From Paenibacillus harenae DSM 16969 (GTDB lineage: Bacteria > Bacillota > Bacilli > Paenibacillales > Paenibacillaceae): a stretch of 64,000 nt of DNA. The translations under genes were made by a program, and so were the position numbers. The DNA lies in contig NZ_AULV01000016.1 of NCBI RefSeq assembly GCF_000422465.1, positions 124,001 to 188,000 of the forward strand. The letters are read 5' to 3'. Below, one piece after another: positions 8,687 to 18,100 of the stretch; position 1 is the stretch's first letter; each line of letters starts with the position of its first letter. A model generated the notes under the pieces. That model worked only from the letters and a program-made list of their open reading frames with translations, made no database searches and was not told where the DNA came from.

Positions 8687-10530
8687 ATAGGTTCAAACGT
8701 TACTTGTACCGGTATTCCATCAAGCAGAAGATGATCGTCGCTTTCCTGACGGTCAGTCTGCTCGGGGTAGCGACAATAGCAATGTCGGCTCATTATTACT
8801 ACACCAAGGCGACGACCCAGGACTTCTATAATATCGCAAGAAGCTCCTCCGCCAGTCTGAATCACCAAATCGACCGCTATTTCAAACAGTTGATCCAATC
8901 CACCTCAGCCGTAATCGCCGGACCTCTCCCTTCGATCGGCGGAGTGTTTCAACCGAACCGGGAGGCTGGGGCGATTCAAGCCTGGTTAACAGGCGACGAG
9001 CCTCTGACTTTGTCAAACCGGCTGGTCATCGAGGATGCCCTTCGCCGCTATATCGCCATCAATTACTCCGAAATTGAAAGTCTTGTCCTCTTGAAGGAAA
9101 ACGGCGAGTCCGTTTCCTCGAACGGACAAGCCAAATACCGCCTCGAGGAACCATGGCTTCGTTTGCCGATAGACGAGAAGACCTCAGTCGTCCCGACTTA
9201 CGAGTCATATCCTTATCAAATTCCGGTCGTTTCGCTGGTGATCCCGGTGCACAGCACAGAGAACATGCGTGTTGTCGGCCGGCTGGTCATCAACTTGTCC
9301 TTGTCCGAGATAAACGAGATTATGGGCAAAACGTCGATCGGCAAAACCGGCAGGTTTATCATTGTTTCATCCTCTGATACGATCGTGTATGACCCTGATT
9401 CGAGCCTTCTCGGCAAGCCGCTCTCGGAGACGCCTCTTGACGATTTTCATTTGGCCGTTCCCGATACTTTACAAAAGGTAGGGAACATGGATTATTTAAT
9501 CACATTCACCGAATCGGACTTCACGGAGTGGCGAATCCTTGCTGTCGTTCCATTGCAGGAAATGGCAACCGGATTGGATGTAGCGACCAAATCGCTGCTG
9601 ATCGTGCTGCTCGTCATGTTTTTGTTTGTCATTCTTGTCGTACCGTTCTTGTCCAAGCTGTTGATGGAGCCTGCGATCCGCTTGAAGAAAGTGATGCATG
9701 AAGTGGAGAGGGGCAATTTGGCCGTCCAGGTCGACTATCATCCCGGCAAAGATGAGCTGCAGAGCTTGAACCGCAGCTTCGGCAAAATGATCGGACAGCT
9801 GAACAACTTGATCGATGACGTATACCGTTATCAATTGCGGCAGATGCAGCTGGAGGTGCAGCAGAAGGATGCGATGATCAAAGCGCTGCAAGGGCAGATT
9901 AATCCGCATTTTTTATATAATACACTGGACATCATTCGGAGCATCGCTTTTCTGGAGGAGGTACCCCGGATCGTGAAGATTGCCGGCAATCTGGCTTCTT
10001 TCTTCCGTTACACAGCCAAATTAGATCCTCTGGAAGTGACGCTTCGCGAGGAGATCGAGCATCTGAGCAAGTATTTGGAGATTATAGATATTCGTTTTAT
10101 GCAAAATTTTCAAAGCAATGTCTGCGTGAACGAGAAATTCATGTCGGCGCGCCTGGTGAAGCTGTCCCTGCAGCCAATCGTGGAGAACGCGGTGAAATAT
10201 GCAGTAGAGCCGAAAAACGGCAATGCGAGTATCATCGTAAACGCTTTCGATGAAGGAGACGATCTCATTCTTGAGGTGGCGGATAATGGTCCCGGAATGT
10301 CCGCAGAAAGGCTTGAGGACATTCGGAGTTCTCTCATCCAAGTCGCCGAACGTCAGGGGGCGGACCACTATGCCGCTCGGGAGTCGCTTGGCCTGGCCAA
10401 TGTGCATGCGCGAATCGTGTTGCAGTATGGAATGCGGTACGGGATCGCCATTGATTCCTTTCAGAGCAGAGGGACGGTCGTCTCCATCCGAATTCCTTAT
10501 AGAAAAGTAAGATCGGATAACAAATCATAA
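8683..10530 (+). CDS. YesM-type sensor histidine kinase
   Basis: 615 residues. The order is a transmembrane helix (about 18-40), an extracellular sensing domain of about 250 residues, a second transmembrane helix (about 305-325), a HAMP linker, a His_kinase domain with the phospho-acceptor His409 in the INPHFLYNTL motif, and an ATPase domain with an N box (PIVENAVKYA) and a G1 box (DNGPGM). It overlaps the response regulator by 4 bases and is followed 87 bases later by a solute-binding protein gene, the standard order for LplABC-type sugar operons. It is predicted to detect an oligosaccharide, directly or through the binding protein, and phosphorylate the adjacent regulator. Confidence 0.93.
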   Translation: MNRFKRYLYRYSIKQKMIVAFLTVSLLGVATIAMSAHYYYTKATTQDFYNIARSSSASLNHQIDRYFKQLIQSTSAVIAGPLPSIGGVFQPNREAGAIQAWLTGDEPLTLSNRLVIEDALRRYIAINYSEIESLVLLKENGESVSSNGQAKYRLEEPWLRLPIDEKTSVVPTYESYPYQIPVVSLVIPVHSTENMRVVGRLVINLSLSEINEIMGKTSIGKTGRFIIVSSSDTIVYDPDSSLLGKPLSETPLDDFHLAVPDTLQKVGNMDYLITFTESDFTEWRILAVVPLQEMATGLDVATKSLLIVLLVMFLFVILVVPFLSKLLMEPAIRLKKVMHEVERGNLAVQVDYHPGKDELQSLNRSFGKMIGQLNNLIDDVYRYQLRQMQLEVQQKDAMIKALQGQINPHFLYNTLDIIRSIAFLEEVPRIVKIAGNLASFFRYTAKLDPLEVTLREEIEHLSKYLEIIDIRFMQNFQSNVCVNEKFMSARLVKLSLQPIVENAVKYAVEPKNGNASIIVNAFDEGDDLILEVADNGPGMSAERLEDIRSSLIQVAERQGADHYAARESLGLANVHARIVLQYGMRYGIAIDSFQSRGTVVSIRIPYRKVRSDNKS

Positions 10531-10617
10531 AATGTTGAAAAAACATAGATGTGCTTCTGAACTACAATTAACTTGAGGCCATTAAGGCCATTCATATCTT
10601 ACAGGAGGGGTCAAAGA

Positions 10618-12186
10618 ATGAGAAGATGGACAGCGCTTCTTCTTTCGGTGTTTCTGGCAGTGGGCTTACTGGCCGGCTGCGCAGCAAACAACGGAAACAA
10701 CAATTCCGGAGCAGGCGATAACGGAGGTGCCGCAAACTCGTCGAAAGAAACCGGAGAGGTCATCGACGACGGTTCGGAGAAGCTGACGATCTCCTTTATG
10801 CCGGAATCATGGGGCGGCGGAAAGTGGCGGGATGATCATCCAACGATTCAGTATTTAAACGAGAAATTCAACATTGAAATGAAGATTATGTGGACCGACG
10901 GTCCGACATACAAGGATAAGCTCAACGTAATGGCCGCATCAGGAAGCTTGCCTGACATGTACAAGGTAACTCCGGATAACTTTGCCAAGTGGCAGAACGA
11001 GGGCATTTTCTTGGATTTAGCCCCGCATCTGGATCAGTACCCGAACCTGGCCAAGGCATTCCCGGATGATATGTGGAAGATGTTGAGCCCGCAAGGGAAG
11101 ATCTACGGGATGCCGTCTTGGGGGCAAGAGGTTCGGGACAGCTATCAAATTCGGGCCGACTGGATCCGTAACGCAGGACTGCCGATGCCGAACGAAGAAA
11201 CGTTCAATGTGGACGAGTTCTATGAGATCATGAAAGCGTTTGCCCACAACGATCCGGACAAGAACGGCAAGAATGATACTGTCGGGTTCACGACCGACCA
11301 GGAACTGGGTGCGAACGCCTCCCAGTTGAGGGCAGCATTCGGATTGGCGAACGATTGGAAATTGGCAGACGGCAAGTTGATGCCTCAATTCGTCCAATCG
11401 GCGGAGCAGAAGGGATTCCTCGGCTATCTCCGCAAGATGTATGAGGAAGGAGTCCTGGACCCGGAATTCTACACCAAGAAGGGAGTCAACGTCTATGAGA
11501 TGTTCCAGGCTAGCAAAGCGGGCATCTTCAACCACCATCCGCTCGGTCTTCGAACCGATAACGAAAAGCTGAAGGCTATCGATCCAAACGCGGAATTGGT
11601 ACAGCTGGCGCCGCCGATCGGTCCTGACGGATTGCGAGGCAATCCGGCGAACTTGGTCGGAGCCAATAAAATAGTGATCAACGCCAGTATCGACGCCAAG
11701 AAGCGGGAGCGTCTCCTGAAGCTCCTTGATTGGTGGGTGACCGACGAAGGCACGAACATTATGAGGAACGGGATCGAGGGCGTTCACTATACGAAAGAGG
11801 CTGACGGCACCTATAAAGCAACGGAGTTGAACGAAACCGATCTGCCTCGGATTATGAACAACTGGTTTTTCTGGCGCGCCGATCCCAACTTCTTTGTACA
11901 CATTTGGACCCCAAAGGAAACCGCCGATTTCGACAGGAAGTTCAATGAGAACAACGCGAAATACCCATGGCGGAACGAGTCGGGCGGGTTAACGATCTAT
12001 TCGGAAACGTATACGAAGTCATGGAACAACCTCAAGACGGCGTTTACGGAAGCCCAATTGAAAATTATTATCGGAAAAGAGCCTGTGGACAGCATCGATC
12101 AAGCGATCGAGGCATGGAGAGCCGGGGGCGGCGATAAAATTATTCAAGAAGTAAACGACGCGTATGCAAAGTCTAAGGGCAACTAA
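10618..12186 (+). CDS. Carbohydrate ABC transporter solute-binding lipoprotein (LplA-like)
   Basis: The ATG at 10618 is chosen because AGGAGGGG lies just upstream; it gives a lipoprotein signal peptide with lipobox LLAGC (Cys21) followed by an Asn/Gly-rich linker. The mature protein has the family 1 extracellular solute-binding fold: a periodic LNVMAASGSLPDMY block, a Trp-rich middle and a calcium-like loop DPDKNGKND. Length (522 residues) is usual for oligosaccharide-binding proteins of the LplA/YtcQ group. It feeds the two permeases just downstream. A hairpin at 12225-12260 separates it from them and may raise its mRNA level over theirs. Ligand unknown; the GH115 gene in the same run suggests glucuronic-acid-decorated xylo-oligosaccharides. 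Confidence 0.93.
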   Translation: MRRWTALLLSVFLAVGLLAGCAANNGNNNSGAGDNGGAANSSKETGEVIDDGSEKLTISFMPESWGGGKWRDDHPTIQYLNEKFNIEMKIMWTDGPTYKDKLNVMAASGSLPDMYKVTPDNFAKWQNEGIFLDLAPHLDQYPNLAKAFPDDMWKMLSPQGKIYGMPSWGQEVRDSYQIRADWIRNAGLPMPNEETFNVDEFYEIMKAFAHNDPDKNGKNDTVGFTTDQELGANASQLRAAFGLANDWKLADGKLMPQFVQSAEQKGFLGYLRKMYEEGVLDPEFYTKKGVNVYEMFQASKAGIFNHHPLGLRTDNEKLKAIDPNAELVQLAPPIGPDGLRGNPANLVGANKIVINASIDAKKRERLLKLLDWWVTDEGTNIMRNGIEGVHYTKEADGTYKATELNETDLPRIMNNWFFWRADPNFFVHIWTPKETADFDRKFNENNAKYPWRNESGGLTIYSETYTKSWNNLKTAFTEAQLKIIIGKEPVDSIDQAIEAWRAGGGDKIIQEVNDAYAKSKGN

Positions 12187-12224
12187 GTAGTAGAATTGCA
12201 TTATTCATTCTAAGTTTATGATTA

Positions 12225-12260
12225 AAGCCGGCCATCCGCATCCGGTGCGGCGGTCGGCTT
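12225..12260 (+). terminator. Hairpin between binding-protein and permease genes
   Basis: Arms AAGCCGGCC (12225-12233) and GGTCGGCTT (12252-12260), with one G-T pair, enclose an inner stem CCGCA/TGCGG. There is no T-run, so this is more likely an mRNA-stabilising or partial-termination element than a full terminator. Confidence 0.5.
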
Positions 12261-12284
12261 CTGTCATGCGAAAGGCGGGACAGC

Positions 12285-13217
12285 ATGAGACTTTCCGGCG
12301 ATTCGAGAGCGTCTATGGCTAGAATGCATTATATGAAGCGGGCGTTCCCCATTTTTTTGATGATTCTGCCTGGGCTCTTGTCGATCATACTATTCAAGTA
12401 TTTGCCGATGTTCGGCGTTTTAATTTCATTTCAGAACTTCAGTCCGTTCCGCGGCGTGTTCGACAGCGAGTGGGTCGGCCTTGATCACTTCATCCGGTTA
12501 TTCACCGAGCGGCAGTTTTTGACACTGCTCAAAAATACGCTCGTTCTAAACCTGATCGACATATGCTTCTTTTTTCCCGCGCCTATCGTATTTTCCCTCA
12601 TTCTGAACGAGGTTCGTCTGCGATGGTTCAAGACGACGCTGCAAACCGTCGTATACTTGCCGCATTTTGTATCCATGATCGTCGTCGTCGGGGTTACCGT
12701 TGTCTTGTTTTCCGGCGAGTTTGGCGGGTTCAACCAGTTTCTGGAATCGGTCGGTTTACCGAGGTACCGGGGGTTGGGCGATCCGGATCATTTCCGCTGG
12801 ATATGGCTGTTGCAGAACATTTGGAAAGAGGTAGGATGGAGCGCGATCATCTATTTGGCCGCTCTAGCTTCAATCGACACGACATTGTATGAAGCCGCCG
12901 GGATTGACGGGGCGAACCGGTGGAGAAAGATTTGGCACATCACGCTGCCGTCTCTCGTGCCTGTGATTCTCATCCTATTTATCCTCCGTCTCGGAAATTT
13001 TATCGATGTCGGCTTCGAGCATGTATTTCTGCTGCAAAACCCGCTCAATCTTGCAGTTTCCGACGTGTTTGACACCTATATTTACAGAGTCGGCGTTCAG
13101 CAGGGTGAATTCAGCTACACGACGGCGGTCGGTCTGTTCAAATCGGTCATCGGGCTTGTATTGGTGCTTTCCGCGAACGCCATTGCGAAACGGTCGGGAA
13201 AGGAGGGCGTGTACTAA
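12285..13217 (+). CDS. Sugar ABC transporter permease, LplB type
   Basis: 310 residues with about six transmembrane helices. The first carries the family signature FKYLPMFGVLISFQNF. The cytoplasmic EAA loop, which docks the ATPase, reads EAAGIDGANRWRKIWHITLP. The ATG at 12285 has AAAGGCGGG upstream; an internal ATG at 12315 is possible. Its stop overlaps the next permease start by one base (TAATG), so the two are coupled and form a heterodimer. No ATPase gene lies in this operon, so a shared MsmX-type ATPase is expected to energise it. Confidence 0.94.
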   Translation: MRLSGDSRASMARMHYMKRAFPIFLMILPGLLSIILFKYLPMFGVLISFQNFSPFRGVFDSEWVGLDHFIRLFTERQFLTLLKNTLVLNLIDICFFFPAPIVFSLILNEVRLRWFKTTLQTVVYLPHFVSMIVVVGVTVVLFSGEFGGFNQFLESVGLPRYRGLGDPDHFRWIWLLQNIWKEVGWSAIIYLAALASIDTTLYEAAGIDGANRWRKIWHITLPSLVPVILILFILRLGNFIDVGFEHVFLLQNPLNLAVSDVFDTYIYRVGVQQGEFSYTTAVGLFKSVIGLVLVLSANAIAKRSGKEGVY

Positions 13218-14095
13218 TGAATATTCGCCGATTATCCGGCAATGAAAGGTACGTCGATATTTTCGTATACTCGGTTCTTATTGTATGGGGGGCTGCAATC
13301 CTATTCCCGCTGCTCTATGTGCTGATGACGTCGTTTGCCACCGAAAATGAATATTTGACCCGAGGCTTCTTCGTTATACCGAGAGAGTGGACGTGGGACG
13401 CGTATTTGTACCTGCTCGCGAACGACGGTTTCTCGCAAAGCTTCCTGAACGCCGTCATTATTACTGTCGTAGGAACGGCAATCAGCATATCGGCCACGAC
13501 ACTGATGGCATACGGCTTGTCCAAAAAGTGGTTCAAAGGACGGAGCGCCATCAACTTCATGGTCGTCTTCACGATGCTGTTCTCCGGAGGCATGATTCCG
13601 ACCTATCTGGTCGTCAATGAGTTCGGGTTGATCAACACGTTTTGGTCCCTTTGGCTTCCGGGGGCGATCGCGCCGTTTTATCTGATCGTCATGCGGAGCT
13701 TCTTTTCATCGATCCCGTACGAGCTGGAAGAATCGGCGCGCGTAGATGGCTGCGGGGAATGGAGAATGTTCTTCAGCATTATGCTTCCTCTGTCCAAGGC
13801 CTCCATCGCCACCTTCGTGCTATTTTATATGGTCGGCTATTGGAACACCTATTTTTCGGCGCTGATCTATTTAAACGATTCCGACATGTGGCCTCTTCAA
13901 GTGTTTCTGCGGCAAATGCTCGTGCTGAATCTGGACATGGAACAAACTGCTTCCTTGTTTCAACAAGAGATCGTATATACTCCGGGTGCGAAAATGGCTG
14001 CGATTGTGCTCTCGGCTTTGCCGATGATGATCATATATCCATTCCTACAGAAGCATTTCAATAAAGGCTTTCTGCTCGGTTCGGTGAAGGGCTGA
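13217..14095 (+). CDS. Sugar ABC transporter permease, YtcP/LplC type
   Basis: 292 residues with six predicted transmembrane helices. The EAA loop reads EESARVDGCGEWRMFFSIMLP, and the C terminus ends in the usual QKHFNKGFLLGSVKG of this family. It starts on the last base of the preceding permease stop. It is the second membrane subunit of the importer fed by the lipoprotein at 10618. The GH115 gene follows after 28 bases, probably in the same transcript. Confidence 0.94.
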   Translation: MNIRRLSGNERYVDIFVYSVLIVWGAAILFPLLYVLMTSFATENEYLTRGFFVIPREWTWDAYLYLLANDGFSQSFLNAVIITVVGTAISISATTLMAYGLSKKWFKGRSAINFMVVFTMLFSGGMIPTYLVVNEFGLINTFWSLWLPGAIAPFYLIVMRSFFSSIPYELEESARVDGCGEWRMFFSIMLPLSKASIATFVLFYMVGYWNTYFSALIYLNDSDMWPLQVFLRQMLVLNLDMEQTASLFQQEIVYTPGAKMAAIVLSALPMMIIYPFLQKHFNKGFLLGSVKG

Positions 14096-14123
14096 CGGTT
14101 TATGAATGAGGAGGAGACTTAAG

Positions 14124-16187
14124 TTGGCATTTATCATTGACAGAAAAACGACTTACCGCATTCCGCCCCATCCGTCTTCGCCGGTCCGCCACGTTTGGAA
14201 GATGGTAGAGAGAGACCACGCGCAGGTACTGGGCGCCGTTCCGAGGCATGTATTGGGAGCGGATGAACCGGCTGATGTCGTCATCCGCTATGCGGTATCC
14301 CAAGACCGGTGCCCGGACAGACCGGAGGCGTTTTGCTTCCGCTTTGTGAAGGACGGCGGCAGAACGACTCTGCATATTGCGGCGGCCGACGATCTCGGAC
14401 TGGTCTACGGCATGCTCGAGTACAGCGGAAAGTATCTCGGCGTCGATCCGTTCTGGTTCTGGGCGGACCTTTCTCCCGAGCGGCGAAGCCGGATCGAGAT
14501 TCCTGAGGGCGATTACGATTCGCCAGAACCGTTCGTCCGGTTTCGCGGCTGGTTCGTCAATGACGAGGTGTGCCTGATCGGGTGGAAGGAGGAGTACCCC
14601 CCGACCAGCGAAGTATGGGAGCCTGTCTTCGAGGCGCTGCTGCGCTGCGGAGGGAATATGGTTATCCCCGGCACCGACCTGCCAAAGCACGGCGTGCATG
14701 CGGATGTGGCCGCGGAGATGGGGCTGTGGGTTACCCACCACCATGCCGAGCCGCTGGGCGCCGAGATGTTTCTGCGGGCATATCCCGGTAAGAAAGCAAG
14801 CTATCAAGAGAACCCGGAGCTGTTTGAGACGTTATGGGAGAAAGCGATTGAGAAGCAGAAGGACCGTAACATTGTTTGGGTTCTTTCATTCCGCGGGCAA
14901 GGCGATCAGCCTTTTTGGGTTCAGGATCCCGCATTCGACACGCCTGAGAAGCGCGGTGAAATGATCAGCCGCGTCGTGCGCAAGCAATACGATATGGTTC
15001 GCGCAAAGGTAACCGATCCGTACTGCTGCGTGGCGTTCTATGGGGAGATCTCGGAATTGTACAAAGCGGGTCATATCCATATTCCGGACGATATCATCAA
15101 GATTTGGGCGGACAATGGATACGGCAAGATGGTATCCCGCCGCAACGGCAACGAGAACCTGCGGGTACCGTCTTTACCCGAGCTGCAGGACAAAGGCAAA
15201 CACGGCATTTATTATCATGTGACGTTTCACGATCTCCAAGCTTCCAATCATTTGACGTTGTTCCCGGCTCCGGCCAGTCTGATCAGCGGAGAGGTGGAGC
15301 AGGCGTTTCGGGCCGGAGCTAACGACTACGTGCTCGTTAACAGCGGCAACATTCGGCCGCATGTCTATACGCTGGACTTGATACGGGAGCTGTGGACGCA
15401 GGGGGAAGCGGATACAGAAGAGCATCTTCAAACGTTTGTCCGTCGGATGTTTCCCTCGGGTTCGCCGGAGATCGCCGCGCTGTTCCGTGAATATGCGGGG
15501 CGGACAGTTCCGTACGGCCCGAACGAAGATGACCGGGCGGGAGATGAGTTTTATCATCATCCGGCCCGCCAAATCGTCGGACACTGGCTTCAGGGGAAAT
15601 CGGATCAACCGCATGCACGGTTAAATTGGGCAACGGGCGTCTTCGATTTTCCGGAGCAAGTCGAGTGGTTTCGGCGGAAGTGCGCCGAGGCCGTTCCGGG
15701 CTTGCGCGAGCTGAGGGAGCGGATTGAACAGCTGCTTCCCGAGCTCGCGGAACCGGATCGCCTTCGGCTGAAAGATCATTTGCTTTTGCATGTAGAGCTT
15801 CATCTGTCCGGCTGCGAGGGCTTTGAGGCGTTGGGACAATCGTACTCCGCTTACCGGAACGGCAACTATCCGCTGGCGTTTGTGTATGCTTCGCAGGCGA
15901 TGTGGAACTATCGGAGGGGGCGGGTCGCGCTGCAGGAAGCCGAACACGGGAAGTGGGCGAATTTCTTCCGCGCGGACTGGCTGACGAATATCGATAGCAC
16001 GGTGCAAAACATGGACACGCTTCGGCGCTGGCTTCGCATGCACGGCGACAGCCCCGATTTCTTCGCGTGGTACAAGCATTTTCTGATGCCGGAAACGGAG
16101 AAATATATTTACTTGGAGAACACGCACCGCAATCCTCTCTCAGATGATGAGCTAGCCCAGAGGCTGGCGGACAAGTTCGGCGTCTGA
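14124..16187 (+). CDS. GH115-family alpha-glucuronidase-like enzyme
   Basis: The TTG at 14124 is favoured: GAGGAG lies at 14111-14116, and the frame upstream only adds a few basic residues. It gives about 687 residues with no signal peptide, so cytoplasmic. Landmarks of GH115 are present in order: the FRGWFVNDE block, VTHHHAEPLGA, the FRGQGD loop, YGEISELYKAG followed by IIKIWADNGYGKM, GIYYHVTFHDL, and the VNSGNIRPHVYTLDLI strand. GH115 enzymes remove 4-O-methyl-glucuronic acid side chains from xylan. This copy is shorter than the usual 800-1000 residues, lacking much of the C-terminal region. Its place behind an importer suggests it acts on imported glucuronoxylo-oligosaccharides. Confidence 0.85.
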   Translation: MAFIIDRKTTYRIPPHPSSPVRHVWKMVERDHAQVLGAVPRHVLGADEPADVVIRYAVSQDRCPDRPEAFCFRFVKDGGRTTLHIAAADDLGLVYGMLEYSGKYLGVDPFWFWADLSPERRSRIEIPEGDYDSPEPFVRFRGWFVNDEVCLIGWKEEYPPTSEVWEPVFEALLRCGGNMVIPGTDLPKHGVHADVAAEMGLWVTHHHAEPLGAEMFLRAYPGKKASYQENPELFETLWEKAIEKQKDRNIVWVLSFRGQGDQPFWVQDPAFDTPEKRGEMISRVVRKQYDMVRAKVTDPYCCVAFYGEISELYKAGHIHIPDDIIKIWADNGYGKMVSRRNGNENLRVPSLPELQDKGKHGIYYHVTFHDLQASNHLTLFPAPASLISGEVEQAFRAGANDYVLVNSGNIRPHVYTLDLIRELWTQGEADTEEHLQTFVRRMFPSGSPEIAALFREYAGRTVPYGPNEDDRAGDEFYHHPARQIVGHWLQGKSDQPHARLNWATGVFDFPEQVEWFRRKCAEAVPGLRELRERIEQLLPELAEPDRLRLKDHLLLHVELHLSGCEGFEALGQSYSAYRNGNYPLAFVYASQAMWNYRRGRVALQEAEHGKWANFFRADWLTNIDSTVQNMDTLRRWLRMHGDSPDFFAWYKHFLMPETEKYIYLENTHRNPLSDDELAQRLADKFGV

Positions 16188-16190
16188 TAG

Positions 16191-16316
16191 GTTAAATGGC
16201 TCAAGCCTGCCGGCCGAGTCATCGAAGACAATACGCATTTGAATGAGCAAGGTGCGGAGGCTGTCGCACGAATGGTGGCTGATGCCATCCACAACCTGAA
16301 TCTGAATATTGGTTAG
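16191..16316 (+). pseudogene. C-terminal fragment of an SGNH/GDSL (CE12-like) esterase
   Basis: The 41 codons after the GH115 stop encode the last piece of an SGNH hydrolase. The DNTHLNEQGA sequence is the block V motif that carries the catalytic Asp and His, followed by the usual closing helix (ARMVADAI) and a stop. There is no start codon and no N-terminal GDS block; the frame begins directly after two stops, TGA and TAG, at 16185-16190. It is a deletion remnant of a rhamnogalacturonan or xylan acetylesterase gene that once followed GH115. The intact CE12 domain at 45277 is a related copy. Confidence 0.7.
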
Positions 16317-16336
16317 TCCCTTAAATGAGCATAAAG

Positions 16337-16377
16337 ACAAGATAGGAAGGACTTGGTGCCTTCCGTTCTTGTTTTTT
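16337..16377 (+). terminator. Terminator ending the GH115 operon
   Basis: Stem ACAAGA/TCTTGT (16337-16342, 16367-16372) extended by GGAAGG/CCTTCC (16345-16350, 16359-16364), followed by GTTTTTTG. It lies 20 bases after the esterase remnant. Confidence 0.8.
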
Positions 16378-16514
16378 GACGCTGAAAGAGAAGCTTTCAA
16401 CTTTATGGATTCTTAAGCAAGTGTTGAATGGAGCAACTGCAATTACAAAAGAAAATCGGAAACTAGGCAGTTGCCTCATGGATGCTGCCTTGGTTTATAT
16501 TAGGAGCAGATTAG

Positions 16515-17936
16515 ATGCCGATTACTACAATATCATCTTACCCGGTTCCAGTGCTTAGGGGCGATTACCCTGATCCTTCAATTGTGCGTGTAGGTCAAGA
16601 TTATTACATGACACATTCTTCTTTTATGTATGCGCCTGGACTATTGGTATGGCATTCCCGCAACCTTACTGATTGGGTTCCCCTTTGCCATGCGATCCAG
16701 ACCTATATGGGGGATATCTGGGCTCCGGACCTCGTTTATGCGGATGGTCGCTTTTACATTTATTTTCCTGCAAACGATACGAATTATGTCGTATATGCCG
16801 ATAAAGCGGAGGGACCATGGAGTGAACCAATTGATCTGCACGTAGGCGGTATTGACCCGGGGCATCTGCTTGGAGCCGATGGACAGCGGTATTTGTTTCT
16901 AAACTTCGGAAGGGTGGTATTGCTAGCTCCGGATGGCCTTTCCGTCACCAACGATATTTCCGAGATTTATGAGGGTTGGCCGATCCCGGAGGAATGGGCT
17001 ACGGAAGGACACGCTCTTGAATCCCCCAAGTTGTTAGCACGGGGCGGTTTTTATTATATGGTTAGTGCACAAGGAGGAACAGCTGGTCCTGCAACAAGCC
17101 ATATGGCTGTTGTAGCTAGAAGCGAGAATCCTTTAGGACCGTGGGAGAACTCCCCTTATAATCCTCTTGTGCATACTTGGTCGAAGGATGAACGCTGGTG
17201 GTCCAAGGGTCACGGCACGTTGGTCGATACGCCGAACGGAAAGTGGTATATCGTCTATCATGCCTATGAAAAGGACTTCTGCACGCTCGGAAGACAAACC
17301 TTGCTGGAGCCCATCGTTTGGACGGAAGACGGTTGGCCTTCGTTAGCGATGAACGCGGATGGGCAGTTAAAGACAACGGGAGATACTTCTCTGGATCTTT
17401 CCGACGATTTCCGAGGAGCCACACTCGGCTGGCAATGGCGATTTTACAAGGAACTGGACCCTGAACGTTATTACGTAGGAGGGGGCGTCTTGAAGCTGAG
17501 GGCTAAAGGCGAGTCGCCCTCGGATTCAGCACCTCTATTATGTATTCCGCTTGACCATGCCTATGAATCCGAGGTTCAAATCAAGGTCGGACCTGAAGTG
17601 GAAGCAGGGCTGCTTCTTTTCTACAACGAACGCTGTTACGCAGGAATCGGTTTTACGGAGCATGGTATTTTTCGGCTTCGGCGTGGCTCCAAAAGCGCTC
17701 CTGGGCGGGGCCAGGGTAGTCGGCTTTATTTGAAAATTAGGAATGAATGCAACACGGTCATCATGTTCTACAGTACCGATGGAGTAGAATGGACACGGTT
17801 TCCGGCAGCATTGGAAGTATCGGGTTATCATCATAATAACTTTGGCGATTTTATTAGTTTACGGCTTGGAATTTATGCAGCTGGGAACGGCGAGGCCGAA
17901 ATTTCCGGATTTCGATATCAGGCGATTAAAGAGTGA
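16515..17936 (+). CDS. GH43-family glycosidase (beta-xylosidase/arabinofuranosidase-like)
   Basis: 473 residues, ATG at 16515 with AGGAG at 16501-16505. The N-terminal 300 residues are a five-bladed propeller: RGDYPDPSIVRV with the base Asp, WAPDLVYADGRFYIYF, GIDPGHL with the pKa-modulating Asp, and GHALESPKLLARGGFYYM with the likely acid Glu. A C-terminal beta-sandwich (about 300-470) is typical of the larger GH43 proteins. There is no signal peptide, so it acts in the cytoplasm on imported xylo- or arabino-oligosaccharides. It stands alone between a terminator and a hairpin. GH43 substrate cannot be fixed from sequence alone. Confidence 0.88.
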   Translation: MPITTISSYPVPVLRGDYPDPSIVRVGQDYYMTHSSFMYAPGLLVWHSRNLTDWVPLCHAIQTYMGDIWAPDLVYADGRFYIYFPANDTNYVVYADKAEGPWSEPIDLHVGGIDPGHLLGADGQRYLFLNFGRVVLLAPDGLSVTNDISEIYEGWPIPEEWATEGHALESPKLLARGGFYYMVSAQGGTAGPATSHMAVVARSENPLGPWENSPYNPLVHTWSKDERWWSKGHGTLVDTPNGKWYIVYHAYEKDFCTLGRQTLLEPIVWTEDGWPSLAMNADGQLKTTGDTSLDLSDDFRGATLGWQWRFYKELDPERYYVGGGVLKLRAKGESPSDSAPLLCIPLDHAYESEVQIKVGPEVEAGLLLFYNERCYAGIGFTEHGIFRLRRGSKSAPGRGQGSRLYLKIRNECNTVIMFYSTDGVEWTRFPAALEVSGYHHNNFGDFISLRLGIYAAGNGEAEISGFRYQAIKE

Positions 17937-18026
17937 TGGAGAAAGCATTTGTAGAACAAGCGGGACTCCCCCGTCTAGCGGCTATAACGGTCATCCGGTC
18001 ATAAATGATACGTCAGTTCAATTAAG

Positions 18027-18071
18027 CTAGCGGCAGTCTAAGACTTTTTTCAAGTCCTAGACCGCCGCTAG
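18027..18071 (+). terminator. Hairpin after GH43
   Basis: Arms CTAGCGGC (18027-18034) and GCCGCTAG (18064-18071) extend inward with AGTCTA/TAGAC pairing around a T-rich loop. There is no trailing T-run, so it is terminator-like only. It lies between the GH43 stop and the end of the opposing hydrolase gene. Confidence 0.5.
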
Positions 18072-18100
18072 TGCTAGAGGCCGGCGTCAGACGCAGGGTT

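Noticed and set aside
11017-11901. Long antisense frame inside the solute-binding protein gene
   Set aside because: It is a codon-bias shadow: the sense gene is clearly real, and the antisense product has no start site or family resemblance. The same applies to other long antisense frames, for example 38117-39274, 45751-46614 and 21684-22475.
16376-16558. 60-codon frame just before GH43 with a TTG start
   Set aside because: No ribosome site, it begins in the T-run of a terminator, overlaps the GH43 start and resembles nothing known.
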